A stretch of DNA of 33,701 bases from positions 1 to 33,701 of the forward strand of contig JACCXN010000099.1 in assembly GCA_013696965.1 (NCBI GenBank). The letters are read 5' to 3'. Shown here piece after piece: positions 18,301-28,200 of the stretch. The DNA comes from Bacteroidota bacterium. GTDB taxonomy: Bacteria; Bacteroidota; Bacteroidia; JACCXN01. Under the pieces are notes generated by a model. That model saw only the letters and a list, made by a program, of their open reading frames with translations, was not told the origin of the DNA and did not search any database. The position numbers and the translations under genes are program-made. The number at the start of each line of letters is the position of its first letter. The first letter of the stretch is position 1.

Positions 18301-18999
18301 ATCCTGTTCCGTATTAAAACTAACAGGGCCATTTTGATAATCGGAGTTTAATTTAAAGGAAAAGTTCTTTGAACTTGTATATTCCTTGCTTTCTTTTTTA
18401 GCATTAAGTTTTGAAATTAATACTGTTGAATAGGGGCTATTACTGTATCCATCAGTAAGATTCTCCACATAATCTTTTTCTCTTTCAGAAACATAAACCA
18501 ATCCTTGATTATGTATTACAGGAGCATAATCGGAGTATTTACTATTTACTTCACTAACTCTGTGAACTACGAATAATGGCGTTTGGTCTATCAGTTTACT
18601 TATGCCCTCTGCAGCCTTTAATAACATAATTCCTTTTTTATCTCCAGGAACAAGATTGTTATATTTTCTAAGGTTTATTACAGCCTCTTCGTAATTGTTG
18701 ATATTCATTAAAACTTCTCCGTAATGTAAATAATTTACAGGTTTAGGTTCTGTTTTAGAAATTAAAAGAGAATAATAATGTGCAGCTAATTCATATTTTT
18801 TAATTAGCCTGTAACTTTCAGCCAGCTTTTCAATTGCTTGTGCTCCATGCTTTTTACCTACAGCTCTTTTATATAAAGGAACTGCTTTGGCATATTGTAG
18901 ATTATCAAAATAAGAATCAGCCCGTTTTATTTGAGCCCAAGCATTATTTAATAGTACAAATACAAGTAATAAGGTAAAAAACAGTTTAAAATTTTTCAT
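15313..18999 (-). CDS. Large OmpA-family protein: TPR, PD40 propeller, six tandem repeats, OmpA domain
   Basis: The product has 1228 residues. The signal peptide ends at AWA (about 22). TPR helices cover about 25-110. A PD40-type propeller (HPALTPDGKYLYFSSD, FPYVSTKGNFYFSSN) covers about 150-415. Six tandem units of about 110-115 residues follow (420-1090), each with a carboxypeptidase-regulatory-like start (KGxxFxDE) and a NFKFxNLPxxxNYxVxI core. The OmpA C-terminal domain at about 1112-1228 (IQFNFDSYEILP, NIAGHTDSRGSEKYNQWLSQKR) has the Asp and Arg that bind diaminopimelate of peptidoglycan. The TPR-PD40-CTD-OmpA order resembles PorE of the type IX system, but with one regulatory domain expanded to six. 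Thirteen bases after the PorP/SprF gene, it probably links that outer-membrane protein to the cell wall. Confidence 0.92.
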   Translation of the reverse strand: MKNFKLFFTLLLVFVLLNNAWAQIKRADSYFDNLQYAKAVPLYKRAVGKKHGAQAIEKLAESYRLIKKYELAAHYYSLLISKTEPKPVNYLHYGEVLMNINNYEEAVINLRKYNNLVPGDKKGIMLLKAAEGISKLIDQTPLFVVHRVSEVNSKYSDYAPVIHNQGLVYVSEREKDYVENLTDGYSNSPYSTVLISKLNAKKESKEYTSSKNFSFKLNSDYQNGPVSFNTEQDFIVFNKTEKELKGKGSVNRPKLYTATLIKNKWTNIKEFPFNSNDYSVGHPALTPDGKYLYFSSDMPGGFGGKDLYVSERSGENWSEPRNLGPVINTEMDECFPYVSTKGNFYFSSNGHQGFGGLDIFAAKGELTNWKDIQNLSAPLNSSYDDISIVFNTDESEGYFSSNRPGGKGADDIFQFRNARHWNAIEGKLLLSENGDDTGANVKMLLMSENGFVIQTTTTEGNGSFNFRYLPPDEKFIVKIQEKDTRFNYGQKIYLADENNNIIKKTTVNEEDEFAFYNLPFDPYKLGDKIIDDSRINLVGSIVAGENPKTPLLNQKIILVDMDGIEKYSTYTDNKGNYKFLNLPPDHNLAFYLPETDTKLSPNTKVVITDKNGNPIKTIYTNKSGNFKYELLAADFFTLNTLEEKDLLIKSLLKGKVFSNEKTKAPVPGLNLSLVNLNGDVLFKSKTDIKGGFLFESTKEINNYTINIDEKDLHLRFKELFIADDYGNIIRKIVFKDGKFSFEILPSDAFVLKTILEEDKLVMKGMLFTDEKGTPSSGTKINLLNENGQVVQTAETDALGNFKFVNIPSDHNYIVSISQTDTKLNSKRLFLADSDGKIIQDEIVLDKGQFNFKILPSEFASLSGLKENDTSFKMELKGMFISDKENKTPVVDLVVMLLNEQGKKMQESTTNTSGTFKFTKLDPSVNYVIDLDQKDATIKHKVLYLTDQYGNIVKTITYSDDKFNFQLLPSDVARMGRVEEFDTALRIEIKGKIFQDENLKDGAAGVTVDLMNEKGELVQSATTDNSGNFKFTNLPPNNNYVVNINQGEDTKIKFNNLYLTDTKGKLLKSATAEKGKFNFTLLLNENNSLSAVSIEDTWVKIKELKENKTGKIVKIEYIQFNFDSYEILPDATNILNKAVRALQDNPGIYLNIAGHTDSRGSEKYNQWLSQKRAESAKKYITSQGIQSKRINTIGYGEKNLLNKCLEGISCSDSLHKLNRRTEFDVTLKY

Positions 19000-19012
19000 A
19001 AATCAGGCCAGG

Positions 19013-19927
19013 TTAAAAGTACCTGGGACTAATAGATTTAACTTTTCTTAGGTTAAAATCATAACCAATAAACAATTCATGCGAACCTCTTGCAAGGCGA
19101 CCAATTCTATTGATACCAATATCATAAGAATAACCAAATCTAAAATTCTCGTTTATCCTGAATTGAGTTAAAAGTACTACTGAATTTTTTGGACGAAAAG
19201 ATACACCAACCCAAACTTTATGATCAATAATTAAATTGACATTAAGATCAGTACTTAATGGTGCGTTTTCAACAGCTTTTATTAAAATTGAAGGCTGAAG
19301 CGCAAGCCTGTCATTAATTTCAAAAGTATTGCCAAGGGTATAGAAAAAATGCATTCTTAAATGACTTTCGATTCCCTCCAGTTTTACAGGTGTAATGCGC
19401 TGGGCATATCCAATATGATTTGCACTAAGCCCTGTATAAAATTTTTTAGTATTGTAAAACAAACCAAAATCAGCATTAAATACGGTAGTTTGAGTTCTAC
19501 TGTTGAAATTATATACATCTGCCTGATCTTTATAATCAATTTTATCCCAATGAAAATTGTAAGTTATTCCTCCAGCTCTTAATCCAAAGGCAAGTTTACC
19601 AACGCTTAAGGGAATCCTGTATGCGTAGGAAGCGAGGTAACCGACAGAATTTTTTGGTCCTATTGCATCATTAAATACCTGCAGTCCCACACCCACTCTT
19701 GTAGTTAATGGTGTGTTAAGGCTAAGGGTTTGTGTATTTGGAGCCCCGGGTATATTAATCCATTGGTTCCGATTAATTGCCAGTGCAGTAAATGCTTCTC
19801 TACTTCCTGCATATGCTGGATTAAGTACAAAAGGATTAAACATGTATTGGCTAAACTGGGCATCTTGCTGAGCAAATCCCAATGAAACCACTAATGTTAA
19901 ACATATGCTACTTAAAAACTTTTTCAT
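19013..19927 (-). CDS. PorP/SprF family type IX secretion outer-membrane protein
   Basis: The product has 304 residues. The signal peptide ends at GFAQ (about 19) and is followed by the family hallmark QFSQYMFNPFVLNPAYAGS, then alternating amphipathic strands of an outer-membrane beta barrel. Family knowledge: Flavobacterium SprF is needed for secretion of SprB, and PorP/SprF proteins pair with type-B sorting-domain cargo encoded next to them. That is the arrangement here: the gene with a type-B domain ends 10 bp upstream. The OmpA-family gene is 13 bp downstream. Core T9SS genes (sprA, porV, gldKLMN) are not in the window, so this is an accessory PorP/SprF copy. Confidence 0.95.
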   Translation of the reverse strand: MKKFLSSICLTLVVSLGFAQQDAQFSQYMFNPFVLNPAYAGSREAFTALAINRNQWINIPGAPNTQTLSLNTPLTTRVGVGLQVFNDAIGPKNSVGYLASYAYRIPLSVGKLAFGLRAGGITYNFHWDKIDYKDQADVYNFNSRTQTTVFNADFGLFYNTKKFYTGLSANHIGYAQRITPVKLEGIESHLRMHFFYTLGNTFEINDRLALQPSILIKAVENAPLSTDLNVNLIIDHKVWVGVSFRPKNSVVLLTQFRINENFRFGYSYDIGINRIGRLARGSHELFIGYDFNLRKVKSISPRYF

Positions 19928-19937
19928 TAAATCAGAA

Positions 19938-20693
19938 TCAATTCGTTAATTCAACCCAGCCTTTGTGAACATCATTGCCTAAAGTTACAATATAAAAATA
20001 GGTTCCATCTGGTAAAGGCTTCCCGTTTTTATTGTTTCCAATCCATACTGCGGTATTATTATCGTAGCCTTTGGAGGCCCAAACTTTATCGCCCCAACGA
20101 TTATATATTTCCACTGAATTTTCAGGAAAATTTTCTATTCCATCTATTATCCAGGTATCATTTTCTCCATCTCCATTAGGTGTTATACCAGAATAAATAT
20201 GAAAAAAACAGGCACTTGTTCTTTCAAGTTCTATTGAAAATTCTATACTACTTGTTTTTCCGTAACTGTCTGTTACTGTAACAGAGTAAATTCCAGTTTC
20301 CAATCCGTATATTGAATCCTGCGAACCAACAGCAGGGGTCCAATTGTAAATATAAGGTGCAAACCCTCCATTAACTTTTATTGCAGCATAGCCATCCTTT
20401 GCCCCCCTACAACTTTCACCCTTTGAAACAAGGTCCAGTTCCAGGTTCTGAACAATATTAGGTTGATGAAAACCTTGTGTCAAAAAATAATTATTGGATG
20501 AAGAGGTAACAATTACTGCTTCTCCGGCAGAGTAGGAGAGACTGCCCCAGGATCCTTCTGAATAACCGCCTGCGCTGCCGATTAGGACAGGGGTTAGCTG
20601 TATTTGTTGGGCTTGTAGGCCTTTTAAAAGTGTCAGCAAAAGAAGAGTTGTTAATTTTATTTTATCCATCATTGCTACGATAAATGATTCCAC
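19938..20693 (-). CDS. Small SprB-repeat protein with T9SS type-B (CHU_C) sorting domain
   Basis: The product has 251 residues. After a signal peptide (best start Met9, MDKIKLTTLLLL, at 20669; ends LQAQ) comes a short beta segment containing the GSWGSLSYSAGE pattern found in many T9SS cargo proteins. One SprB repeat (GGFAPYIYNW to GIYSVTVTDSYGKT) lies at about 103-150. The C-terminal domain, about 168-251, is the gliding-motility-associated CHU_C type: GITPNGDGENDTW, IYNRWGDKVW, GKPLPDGTYFYIV. It is therefore exported through the type IX system and displayed at the surface. SprB itself is thousands of residues; this is a miniature. It precedes PorP/SprF by 10 bp. It may be an anchor or adaptor for the two large proteins encoded just upstream, which lack such a domain (inference). 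Confidence 0.92.
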   Translation of the reverse strand: MESFIVAMMDKIKLTTLLLLTLLKGLQAQQIQLTPVLIGSAGGYSEGSWGSLSYSAGEAVIVTSSSNNYFLTQGFHQPNIVQNLELDLVSKGESCRGAKDGYAAIKVNGGFAPYIYNWTPAVGSQDSIYGLETGIYSVTVTDSYGKTSSIEFSIELERTSACFFHIYSGITPNGDGENDTWIIDGIENFPENSVEIYNRWGDKVWASKGYDNNTAVWIGNNKNGKPLPDGTYFYIVTLGNDVHKGWVELTN

Positions 20694-20703
20694 TCTTAAT
20701 TTC

Positions 20704-23700
20704 TTACCTTATCTGCAACCAGTTAGTACCATCTGAAATAATTTCAATGCTAGTATTAACTGCAACTGATGTTGAAGTGGCACCTGTACTTAAAAGAACA
20801 TAACTTGGACTTACCGTTATTGCAACGCCACGCGCAACAAGAATATACCTTCTGTTGGGGCAAGAACTTGCCGCAGGAAGTGTAAAGGTTGATGCTGTTC
20901 CACTCAGATAATAGATTGCAGCTGTGTTATCAAGCGTTGTGGCTGTGGTAACTTTTTTAACCGTTGTTCCGAAAGCTCCGTTTATATCTAATGTGCTCTT
21001 AGGGGCATTTATTCCTATCCCAACATTAACTGCGTTACTTCCGGTAGCGCCCAAAACCATGCTATTACTAGAGCCTACTGAAGAGCCCCAACCTATTGCA
21101 ATTGCATTTGTTAATCCTCCGGTACTAACATCAGCAAAATCTCCAATTGCAATGTTTCTCGAACCCGTTGTATTGTTAACTAATGCATTAAAACCAATTG
21201 CGGTATTCTGACTACCAGTACTATTATTACTAAGAGACCCTTGTCCGACAGAAGTATTCCTAAAACCTGTAGTATTTAACATTAATGCGGAAATACCCAA
21301 AGCTGAATTATAATAACCTGAGGTATTTGCATTTAAGGACTGTATGCCTACAGCAATATTTGAAACTCCTGAAGTATTACTGTATAAAGATTGATACCCA
21401 ATAGCTATATTTTGTTCTCCATCAATATTATTATAAAGAGATTGAGCACCAATAGAAATATTTCTAATCCCAATAGTATTCTTAAAAAGAGCCTCGTACC
21501 CAATTGCTTCATTACTACTACCCGTTGTGTTATTATACAGTGAGAAACTTCCTAAAGACAGATTTTTATTGCCATTACTATTACTTGTTGGCTGATTAAA
21601 ATAAAGAGCCTTATAACCGATTGCCACATTATCAGTAGCCCAGGTTACATTGCCATTTGCGAATGACTGAGTGAATAAAGCATCTCTTCCAATGGCAATA
21701 TTTTGGGAGGCATAAGTACTACTATTTAAAGCACTGCTTCCAACAGCTACGTTATCATAAGCATTGTTTAATCTCAAGGCGTTTACACCAAAAGCAGTAT
21801 TTGAACTTCCTGCAATATTATCACGGAGAGCATTTAAACCATAGGCGGTATTATTGATACCGGTATTGGAATTCCCGCTTAATAAACCAAAAAAAGTATT
21901 CCCGTTTACATCAATTCTTCCAGCCTTTTGGTTATTCATTTTGAAATTTAACGGAACATTATCCGTGGTACCTATAAAGTTAGTTCCATCAACAGTGCCT
22001 GCATTTCCTGTCAAATTCCACCCTGAACCTCCGCCTCCAGCAGACTGCCATGTAGCGTTACCAGAAGCATCTGAAGTCAGAACATATCCTAGGGCAGCTC
22101 CAGTCGTTACCTGAAGGCTATTTGTTTTTGTTTTCCCGTTTACATCTAGTTTGGCTGTGGGTGCAGTGGTATTAATACCTACATTTACGGCATCTGCTCC
22201 GGTTCCTCCTAAGACTATAGAATTATCTGCATCTACTTTTGCATTATACCCGATTGCGGTAGCATTAGTTCTCTGAGTGCCGGAAAGATCCGCATAAGTA
22301 CCAATAAAAGTGTTTTTTGTTCCTGAGGTATTGTTCTGTCCTGCACTGTAGCCCATAGCAGTGTTATAAAAGCCAATTGTATTTCCAAAGAGAGCTCCCA
22401 ATCCGTTTGCTGTATTTTCGTAACCTGTGGTATTGGAATAAAGTGCCTGTGCTCCATGAGCAGCATTGTTATACCCTGTAGTATTAGAACCGATTGAGCC
22501 GGAGCCTGTAGCTGTATTATATGTTCCGGAAGTGTTTAAATTAAGAGCATTATAACCTGTAGCTGTATTATCAGTTCCGATAGTATTATATTGAAGAGAC
22601 CATGTTCCGGTTGCTGTATTGCCAAAACCTGAAGAATTAGATAATAATGATTGATATCCTATCGCAGTGTTGGTGTTTCCTGTATTTGAAGAAGGTGTGT
22701 TCGAGCCTTTAAGTGCCTCATATCCAACAGCTACATTATAATTAGTAAATGCTGTTAAAGTATTATTAGCGTTTGCCATGGAAAAAGCGCCTATTGCAAC
22801 AGCATTAGAACCTGCAACATTATTGTAAAGCGCATTTCTACCCATTGCAACATTCTGATCACCGATAGTATTATTATAAAGCACATCCCTTCCAAAAGCC
22901 GAGTTGTTATTACCCGAATTTGTAGAAAAAAGGGCTTGATGCCCCGTAGCTACGTTCCCTAAGCCCGTAGTATTATTAAATAAAGCCCAGGTCCCGAATC
23001 CTGAGTTATATCCCCCAGTAGTATTTTTATTAAGAGCATTAGAGCCAATAGCTGTATTAAAATTACCTGACGTATTGGAAAATAAAGCCTGTGTTCCGTG
23101 AGCTGTGTTTTGAGTTCCTGTATTGGAAAATGCTGCCTGATAACCTAAAAAGGTATTGCCATTTGAACTTTCTATTCTTCCAGCCCTAACATTGTTTACC
23201 CTCATTTCCAAAGGAACATTCGTAGTGGTACCAATAAAATTTGTTCCATCAACTGTTCCTGCATTTCCTAATAAACTCCATACATTTGCAGCTGAAGCGA
23301 CAGCCCATGTAGGCGGTATTCCGGGGCCGGCAGAGGTGAGTACCTGTCCGGAAGCTCCTGGTAAGTTATTAGGCATTAACGCACCCGAAAATTTAATATT
23401 TCCTGAAACATCAATTCTTTCCAGAGGAATAGCTGTACCAATCCCTAAACGATTGTTTGCATTATCCCAGAAAAAGTTTGCGTTGTTTTGAGTTAAAGAA
23501 GTACCGTTGCTGAAAATAACAGACCCCAAATTATATGGTGTGGCATTATTGGTTCCGCCATTGCCAATAGGCACAATACCAGATAATGAAATGCTGGGAT
23601 TTGTGCCTCCTGTAGATGATAATGGAGCGGTAGCGGTAACATTTGTTACACTTGCCGGAGGTATCGTCCAGGAAAGTGTCCCGGTACCATTATTAGTAAG

Positions 23701-25200
23701 ATAACTAGAGGCTGGACCTTGAGTAGTTGGAAATGAAGTAACAATATTATTTATCTTTACAATATTCCCGGTAGAATTTACCTGAAACTGGCTGCTTGTC
23801 CCGACCGAAAGAGGAGATAAAGGATTAGTAGTACCAATGCCAACATTACCAGCATTGCTTATACGCATGCGCTCCAATGAAGTTGAAGAAGCATCGGGAG
23901 TTGTCCAAAAGGTAAGTGCAGTAGGAATATCGGCAGACCCGGAACTTGCAAGATCTCTTAAAGCAAGAATCTCGGCTTGGTTAATTGCACTGCCGGATGC
24001 TGAAAATGTTAACGACCCTAAGCTCATCCCGGAAGTTCCCACTGCAGCATTTTTCTGAATATTTAGCATGGATGATTGGTAGGTTGAACCGCTTACAATA
24101 ACCCCGGGGCTTGTAGAAGAACTTGTATTAAAAACGTGCTGGGATGCCGTATGTGCCGATGTGTTTGCCGTGTGATTTAAGCGGATGCTTGCCCCTGTAC
24201 CACCTTTTAAAAGGAAATCGTTATCAGTTGTTCCTGCATAATTAATTCCCGGGAAAGTTCCGGAGTTACCAGTTAAACTCCAGCCTGTAGAACCTCCAAA
24301 AGTTGAAGGGTCAACCCAGGTATTTATTCCACCTCCATTGGATTTTAAAACATACCCGTTTATCCCCGGATCACCTCCAGGCATTAAGGCACCCGTGTAA
24401 CGGATACTTCCATTTACATCAAGCCTTTCTCCGGGGCTGTTGGTGCCTATTCCCACATTTCCAGAGGCATCAATTCGCATTCTGTCATTCATTCCACTGG
24501 TCTGAAAAACAATTCCATTAGTTCCACCACTGGAACGGATTCTGAATTCACCGCCACTAGTACCGCTTCCCTCCAAATCGACAAAAGAATTACCAAAATT
24601 GCTACTTAATTTTAACACATTATTCGTATTTATAGCTGTACTTGAGGAAAAAACTTCAAGAGCAAAATTGTTACTCGGAGTAGTACCTATTCCAATATCT
24701 CCATTTGTGGCAATTCTCATTCTCTCCAGTGAATTAGTTGTAAACTTAATTGGTCGAGCGTTATTTGTACCAAAAAAATCAGTAGCAGTAATTGAATTCC
24801 CACCTAAAGACCAACCTGTGGAAGAGGGATTATTTCCTAAACCACTTGTCATTTGAAAAGCATTAGCACTTTGATCAAAAATTAAAGTAACAAATTGCTC
24901 TAATATAATATCACCTGAAACCAAAGGCTGATTTCCATGCTTGTATATATTAATTGGCCCCAAGCCATTTACATTTAACGAAGCTGCACCTGTAACTGTA
25001 TGATTGGCTTTAAATGTAACTGTAATTCCAGGAGTATATGAAGTGAAATTTGAAGGATAATCATTTAAAGTGAATGCATTACCAGTACCAGTGGATATAA
25101 CCTGCCACTGTGCGTTAGCCTTAAATGTCAAGGTAGACAATAGTAAAATCAGAAGGAAACTAAAGCATTTCATCTTTCTATTTTTTTTAAAAGCTTTCAT
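20704..25200 (-). CDS. Giant surface protein with YadA-like beta-roll repeats
   Basis: The product has 1498 residues. The signal peptide ends at KANA (about 30). Residues about 140-640 carry repeated ERMRI-xxxGNVGIGT-xxP-xxLDVNG modules typical of tail-fibre and surface-fibre stalks. Two blocks, about 680-985 and 1090-1390, consist of short repeats NTAxGxxALxxNTTGxx, which resemble the YadA/Hia left-handed beta-roll head. Each block begins with the same GTVDGTNFIGTT module and ends with AIG...SIVLGxTGxxAVNVGI, so one block is a duplication of the other. The C-terminus is a small beta domain (TLPAASSCPNRRYILV, ISDGTNWLQI). No peptidase S74 chaperone, T9SS sorting domain or membrane anchor is visible. 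It follows the collagen-like gene by five bases. An adhesin or fibre role is inferred. Met10 is an alternative start. Confidence 0.85.
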   Translation of the reverse strand: MKAFKKNRKMKCFSFLLILLLSTLTFKANAQWQVISTGTGNAFTLNDYPSNFTSYTPGITVTFKANHTVTGAASLNVNGLGPINIYKHGNQPLVSGDIILEQFVTLIFDQSANAFQMTSGLGNNPSSTGWSLGGNSITATDFFGTNNARPIKFTTNSLERMRIATNGDIGIGTTPSNNFALEVFSSSTAINTNNVLKLSSNFGNSFVDLEGSGTSGGEFRIRSSGGTNGIVFQTSGMNDRMRIDASGNVGIGTNSPGERLDVNGSIRYTGALMPGGDPGINGYVLKSNGGGINTWVDPSTFGGSTGWSLTGNSGTFPGINYAGTTDNDFLLKGGTGASIRLNHTANTSAHTASQHVFNTSSSTSPGVIVSGSTYQSSMLNIQKNAAVGTSGMSLGSLTFSASGSAINQAEILALRDLASSGSADIPTALTFWTTPDASSTSLERMRISNAGNVGIGTTNPLSPLSVGTSSQFQVNSTGNIVKINNIVTSFPTTQGPASSYLTNNGTGTLSWTIPPASVTNVTATAPLSSTGGTNPSISLSGIVPIGNGGTNNATPYNLGSVIFSNGTSLTQNNANFFWDNANNRLGIGTAIPLERIDVSGNIKFSGALMPNNLPGASGQVLTSAGPGIPPTWAVASAANVWSLLGNAGTVDGTNFIGTTTNVPLEMRVNNVRAGRIESSNGNTFLGYQAAFSNTGTQNTAHGTQALFSNTSGNFNTAIGSNALNKNTTGGYNSGFGTWALFNNTTGLGNVATGHQALFSTNSGNNNSAFGRDVLYNNTIGDQNVAMGRNALYNNVAGSNAVAIGAFSMANANNTLTAFTNYNVAVGYEALKGSNTPSSNTGNTNTAIGYQSLLSNSSGFGNTATGTWSLQYNTIGTDNTATGYNALNLNTSGTYNTATGSGSIGSNTTGYNNAAHGAQALYSNTTGYENTANGLGALFGNTIGFYNTAMGYSAGQNNTSGTKNTFIGTYADLSGTQRTNATAIGYNAKVDADNSIVLGGTGADAVNVGINTTAPTAKLDVNGKTKTNSLQVTTGAALGYVLTSDASGNATWQSAGGGGSGWNLTGNAGTVDGTNFIGTTDNVPLNFKMNNQKAGRIDVNGNTFFGLLSGNSNTGINNTAYGLNALRDNIAGSSNTAFGVNALRLNNAYDNVAVGSSALNSSTYASQNIAIGRDALFTQSFANGNVTWATDNVAIGYKALYFNQPTSNSNGNKNLSLGSFSLYNNTTGSSNEAIGYEALFKNTIGIRNISIGAQSLYNNIDGEQNIAIGYQSLYSNTSGVSNIAVGIQSLNANTSGYYNSALGISALMLNTTGFRNTSVGQGSLSNNSTGSQNTAIGFNALVNNTTGSRNIAIGDFADVSTGGLTNAIAIGWGSSVGSSNSMVLGATGSNAVNVGIGINAPKSTLDINGAFGTTVKKVTTATTLDNTAAIYYLSGTASTFTLPAASSCPNRRYILVARGVAITVSPSYVLLSTGATSTSVAVNTSIEIISDGTNWLQIR

Positions 25201-25205
25201 TTAAT

Positions 25206-28200
25206 TTATTTAAGTATTACCCTTCCAAATGCACCGGATCCCACAGCATCTAGCCATAATCCGATGGAAGAGCCTGCTCCAGGTGTGGAAACACTACCTG
25301 CCCCTCCGGGAGTTGTTGAAGTAATTACATGTTGCCCCCTAACAGAACCATTAGGGCCTGCTTTAACTTCCACGACTCCTGAAATAGCTACACGACATTC
25401 CTGGCCGGCACCACAATTTTCATACATTACTCCAACAACTGAAGTATGTCCATTAATATTGGTTGAGGATATTCCAGTGGTTGGATGAATAATAACGATA
25501 TCTCCTTTAGCTAGAGCTGCGGTATTATTGACCAATACAACAGTAATTGCATCGCTTGTTGCAGCTGTTCCAGCACCAAGCCCAATATCACCTGCTACCT
25601 GTAGTTTACTTGTAGGTACTGAAACCCCAATTCCAATGTTCCCATTATGAGTGATTATCATTCTATTTGTGCTGCTTATGGCATCATTTTCAGTAGTAGT
25701 GAAAATTAATTCAGTACCCATTCCTATGGTTGACCAATTTTGACTGGTTCTTGCAGACATACCTGCATTTGGACCATTAGGACCCCATGTTAATCCATTA
25801 TAACCACTAAGGCCATAAATTCCTAATGTAAATCCTGAAGGAGGAGCTGATGGAGAACTTAGAACATTATCTGATCTGAAAATCAAGAAACCTGGTTCTG
25901 ATATGGATGAGCCCATCAGCACAGTGCGGGGCTCAGTATCACTTGCAATGTGAAGAACAGTTCCAGGAGCATTTGTTCCGATACCAACACGGCCCGTAGA
26001 AGTAACCCTCATTCTTTCTAAAGAGAATGTTTTTATAGCAAAATCCTGTTCATTTGTGGTTCCGATAAAACTATTTGGATCAGTAATGTTATTTCCAAAC
26101 AATTCCCATGCGTTTGATCCACCACCACCTGTATCCCAAGCAGTTCCATCCCAATGCACAAAGTTTTTAAGATCCAAATCATAAACAAGTAAACCTGCTT
26201 CTGAATTATTAAGTCCTGAAATTGCAGTTCTTTGAGCCGTACTTAATCTTGGTATTAATATACCTCTAACAGTATCTTGAATATGTAATTTTGCGAAAGG
26301 GTTTGGAGGATTTTCACCAATGGAAACATTTCCATTACCATTTATTATCATTCTCGTTTTCTTTTGAACACTGCCAATATTTGTAGTATAAAAATGCAGC
26401 CTGGCACCATTTCCAGTAGAAAATGATTCTGTAGAAAAAGCAGAAATTCCTGCAGCTGGTCCAGAATTCATTATTCCTATACCATCATGCCCACCAAACC
26501 CAAATTCACCTAATTTGAAATTAGCAGGAGTAGCTGACATTCCATCTATAATTCCTCCTGACCTTGCAACATAAAAACCTCCCTCTTGAACAGCAGAGTT
26601 TAGTAAAAGGTAGGGCATGCTATCATTAGTAATTTGCAGGGCAGACATAGGATTTTTTATTCCCATTCCAATTAATCCGTCTTTTTTAATAGTCATTCGA
26701 AGATTGTTTACAGTCCTAAATTCTAAATCTACGCTGTCAATAGTTCCAATGAAATCCACGCCCTCAACTGTACCAGTATTTCCTAACAGTGCCCAAGCAT
26801 TTGCAGCTCCGTCAGCTCCATTGCAGATATAACTTGTAGATGTAACCTCACTAAAATCAAGAAACCCATCATTATTTAAATCAGTTCCTGTTTCCATTAG
26901 TTGTCCTCCATTAATACAATTTACTCCTGCGGGCTCAAAAGTTAGATTTGTTAAGGAATTTAATCCGGTTGCTCCAGTGGCTCCGTCTATTCCATTATTT
27001 CCAGTTGCGCCAGTTGCTCCATCAAGTCCATTATTTCCTGTTGCTCCCGTGGCACCGTCTATTCCATTGTTTCCCGTTGCTCCAGTTGCTCCATCTATTC
27101 CATTATTTCCTGTTGCACCTGTGGCACCGTCTAGTCCATTGTTTCCTGTTGCGCCTGTGGCACCGTCTAGTCCATTGTTTCCTGTTGCTCCCGTTGCTCC
27201 ATCTATTCCATCTACTCCATTTGTTCCGTCAAGGCCTGTGGCTCCTGTTGCGCCATCTATTCCATCTACTCCATTTGTTCCGTCAAGACCTGTAGCTCCG
27301 GTTGCTCCGTCTATTCCATCTACTCCGTTTGTTCCGTCAAGACCTGTGGCTCCGGTTGCGCCATCTACTCCATTTGTTCCGTCAAGGCCTGTGGCTCCGG
27401 TTGCTCCGTCTATTCCATCAATTCCGTTTGTTCCGGCAAGTCCTGTGGCTCCTGTTGCTCCGTCTATTCCATCTGTTCCGTTTGTTCCGTCAAGACCTGT
27501 GGCTCCGGTTGCTCCGTCTATTCCATCTGTTCCGTTTGTTCCGTCAAGGCCTGTGGCTCCGGTTGCTCCGTCTATTCCATCTGTTCCGTTTGTTCCGTCA
27601 AGGCCTGTTGCTCCCGTAGATCCATCTAAACCATTTGTTCCATCAAGACCAGTTGCACCTGTGGCTCCATCTAAACCATTGTTTCCCGTTGCACCGTCTA
27701 GTCCATTGTTTCCAGTTGCTCCCGTTGCTCCATCAAGTCCATTGTTTCCAGTTGCGCCAGTTGCTCCGTCTAGACCATTGTTTCCCGTTGCTCCCGTTGC
27801 TCCATCAAGTCCATTATTTCCTGTTGCGCCTGTGGCACCGTCTATTCCATTGTTTCCCGTTGCTCCCGCTGCTCCATCTATTCCATTATTTCCTGTTGCG
27901 CCAGTTGCTCCGTCTACTCCATTGTTTCCTGTTGCTCCAGTTGCACCGTCTACTCCATTGTTTCCTGTTGCGCCCGTTGATCCGTCAAGTCCATTTGTTC
28001 CGGTTGCTCCCGTGGCACCGTCTATTCCATTGTTTCCTGTTGCTCCCGTTGCTCCATCAAGTCCATTATTTCCTGTTGCGCCTGTGGCACCATCTATTCC
28101 ATTGTTTCCTGTTGCTCCCGTTGCTCCGTCTATTCCATTGTTTCCTGTTGCGCCCGTTGCACCATCAAGTCCATTGTTTCCAGTTGCACCCGTTGCTCCG

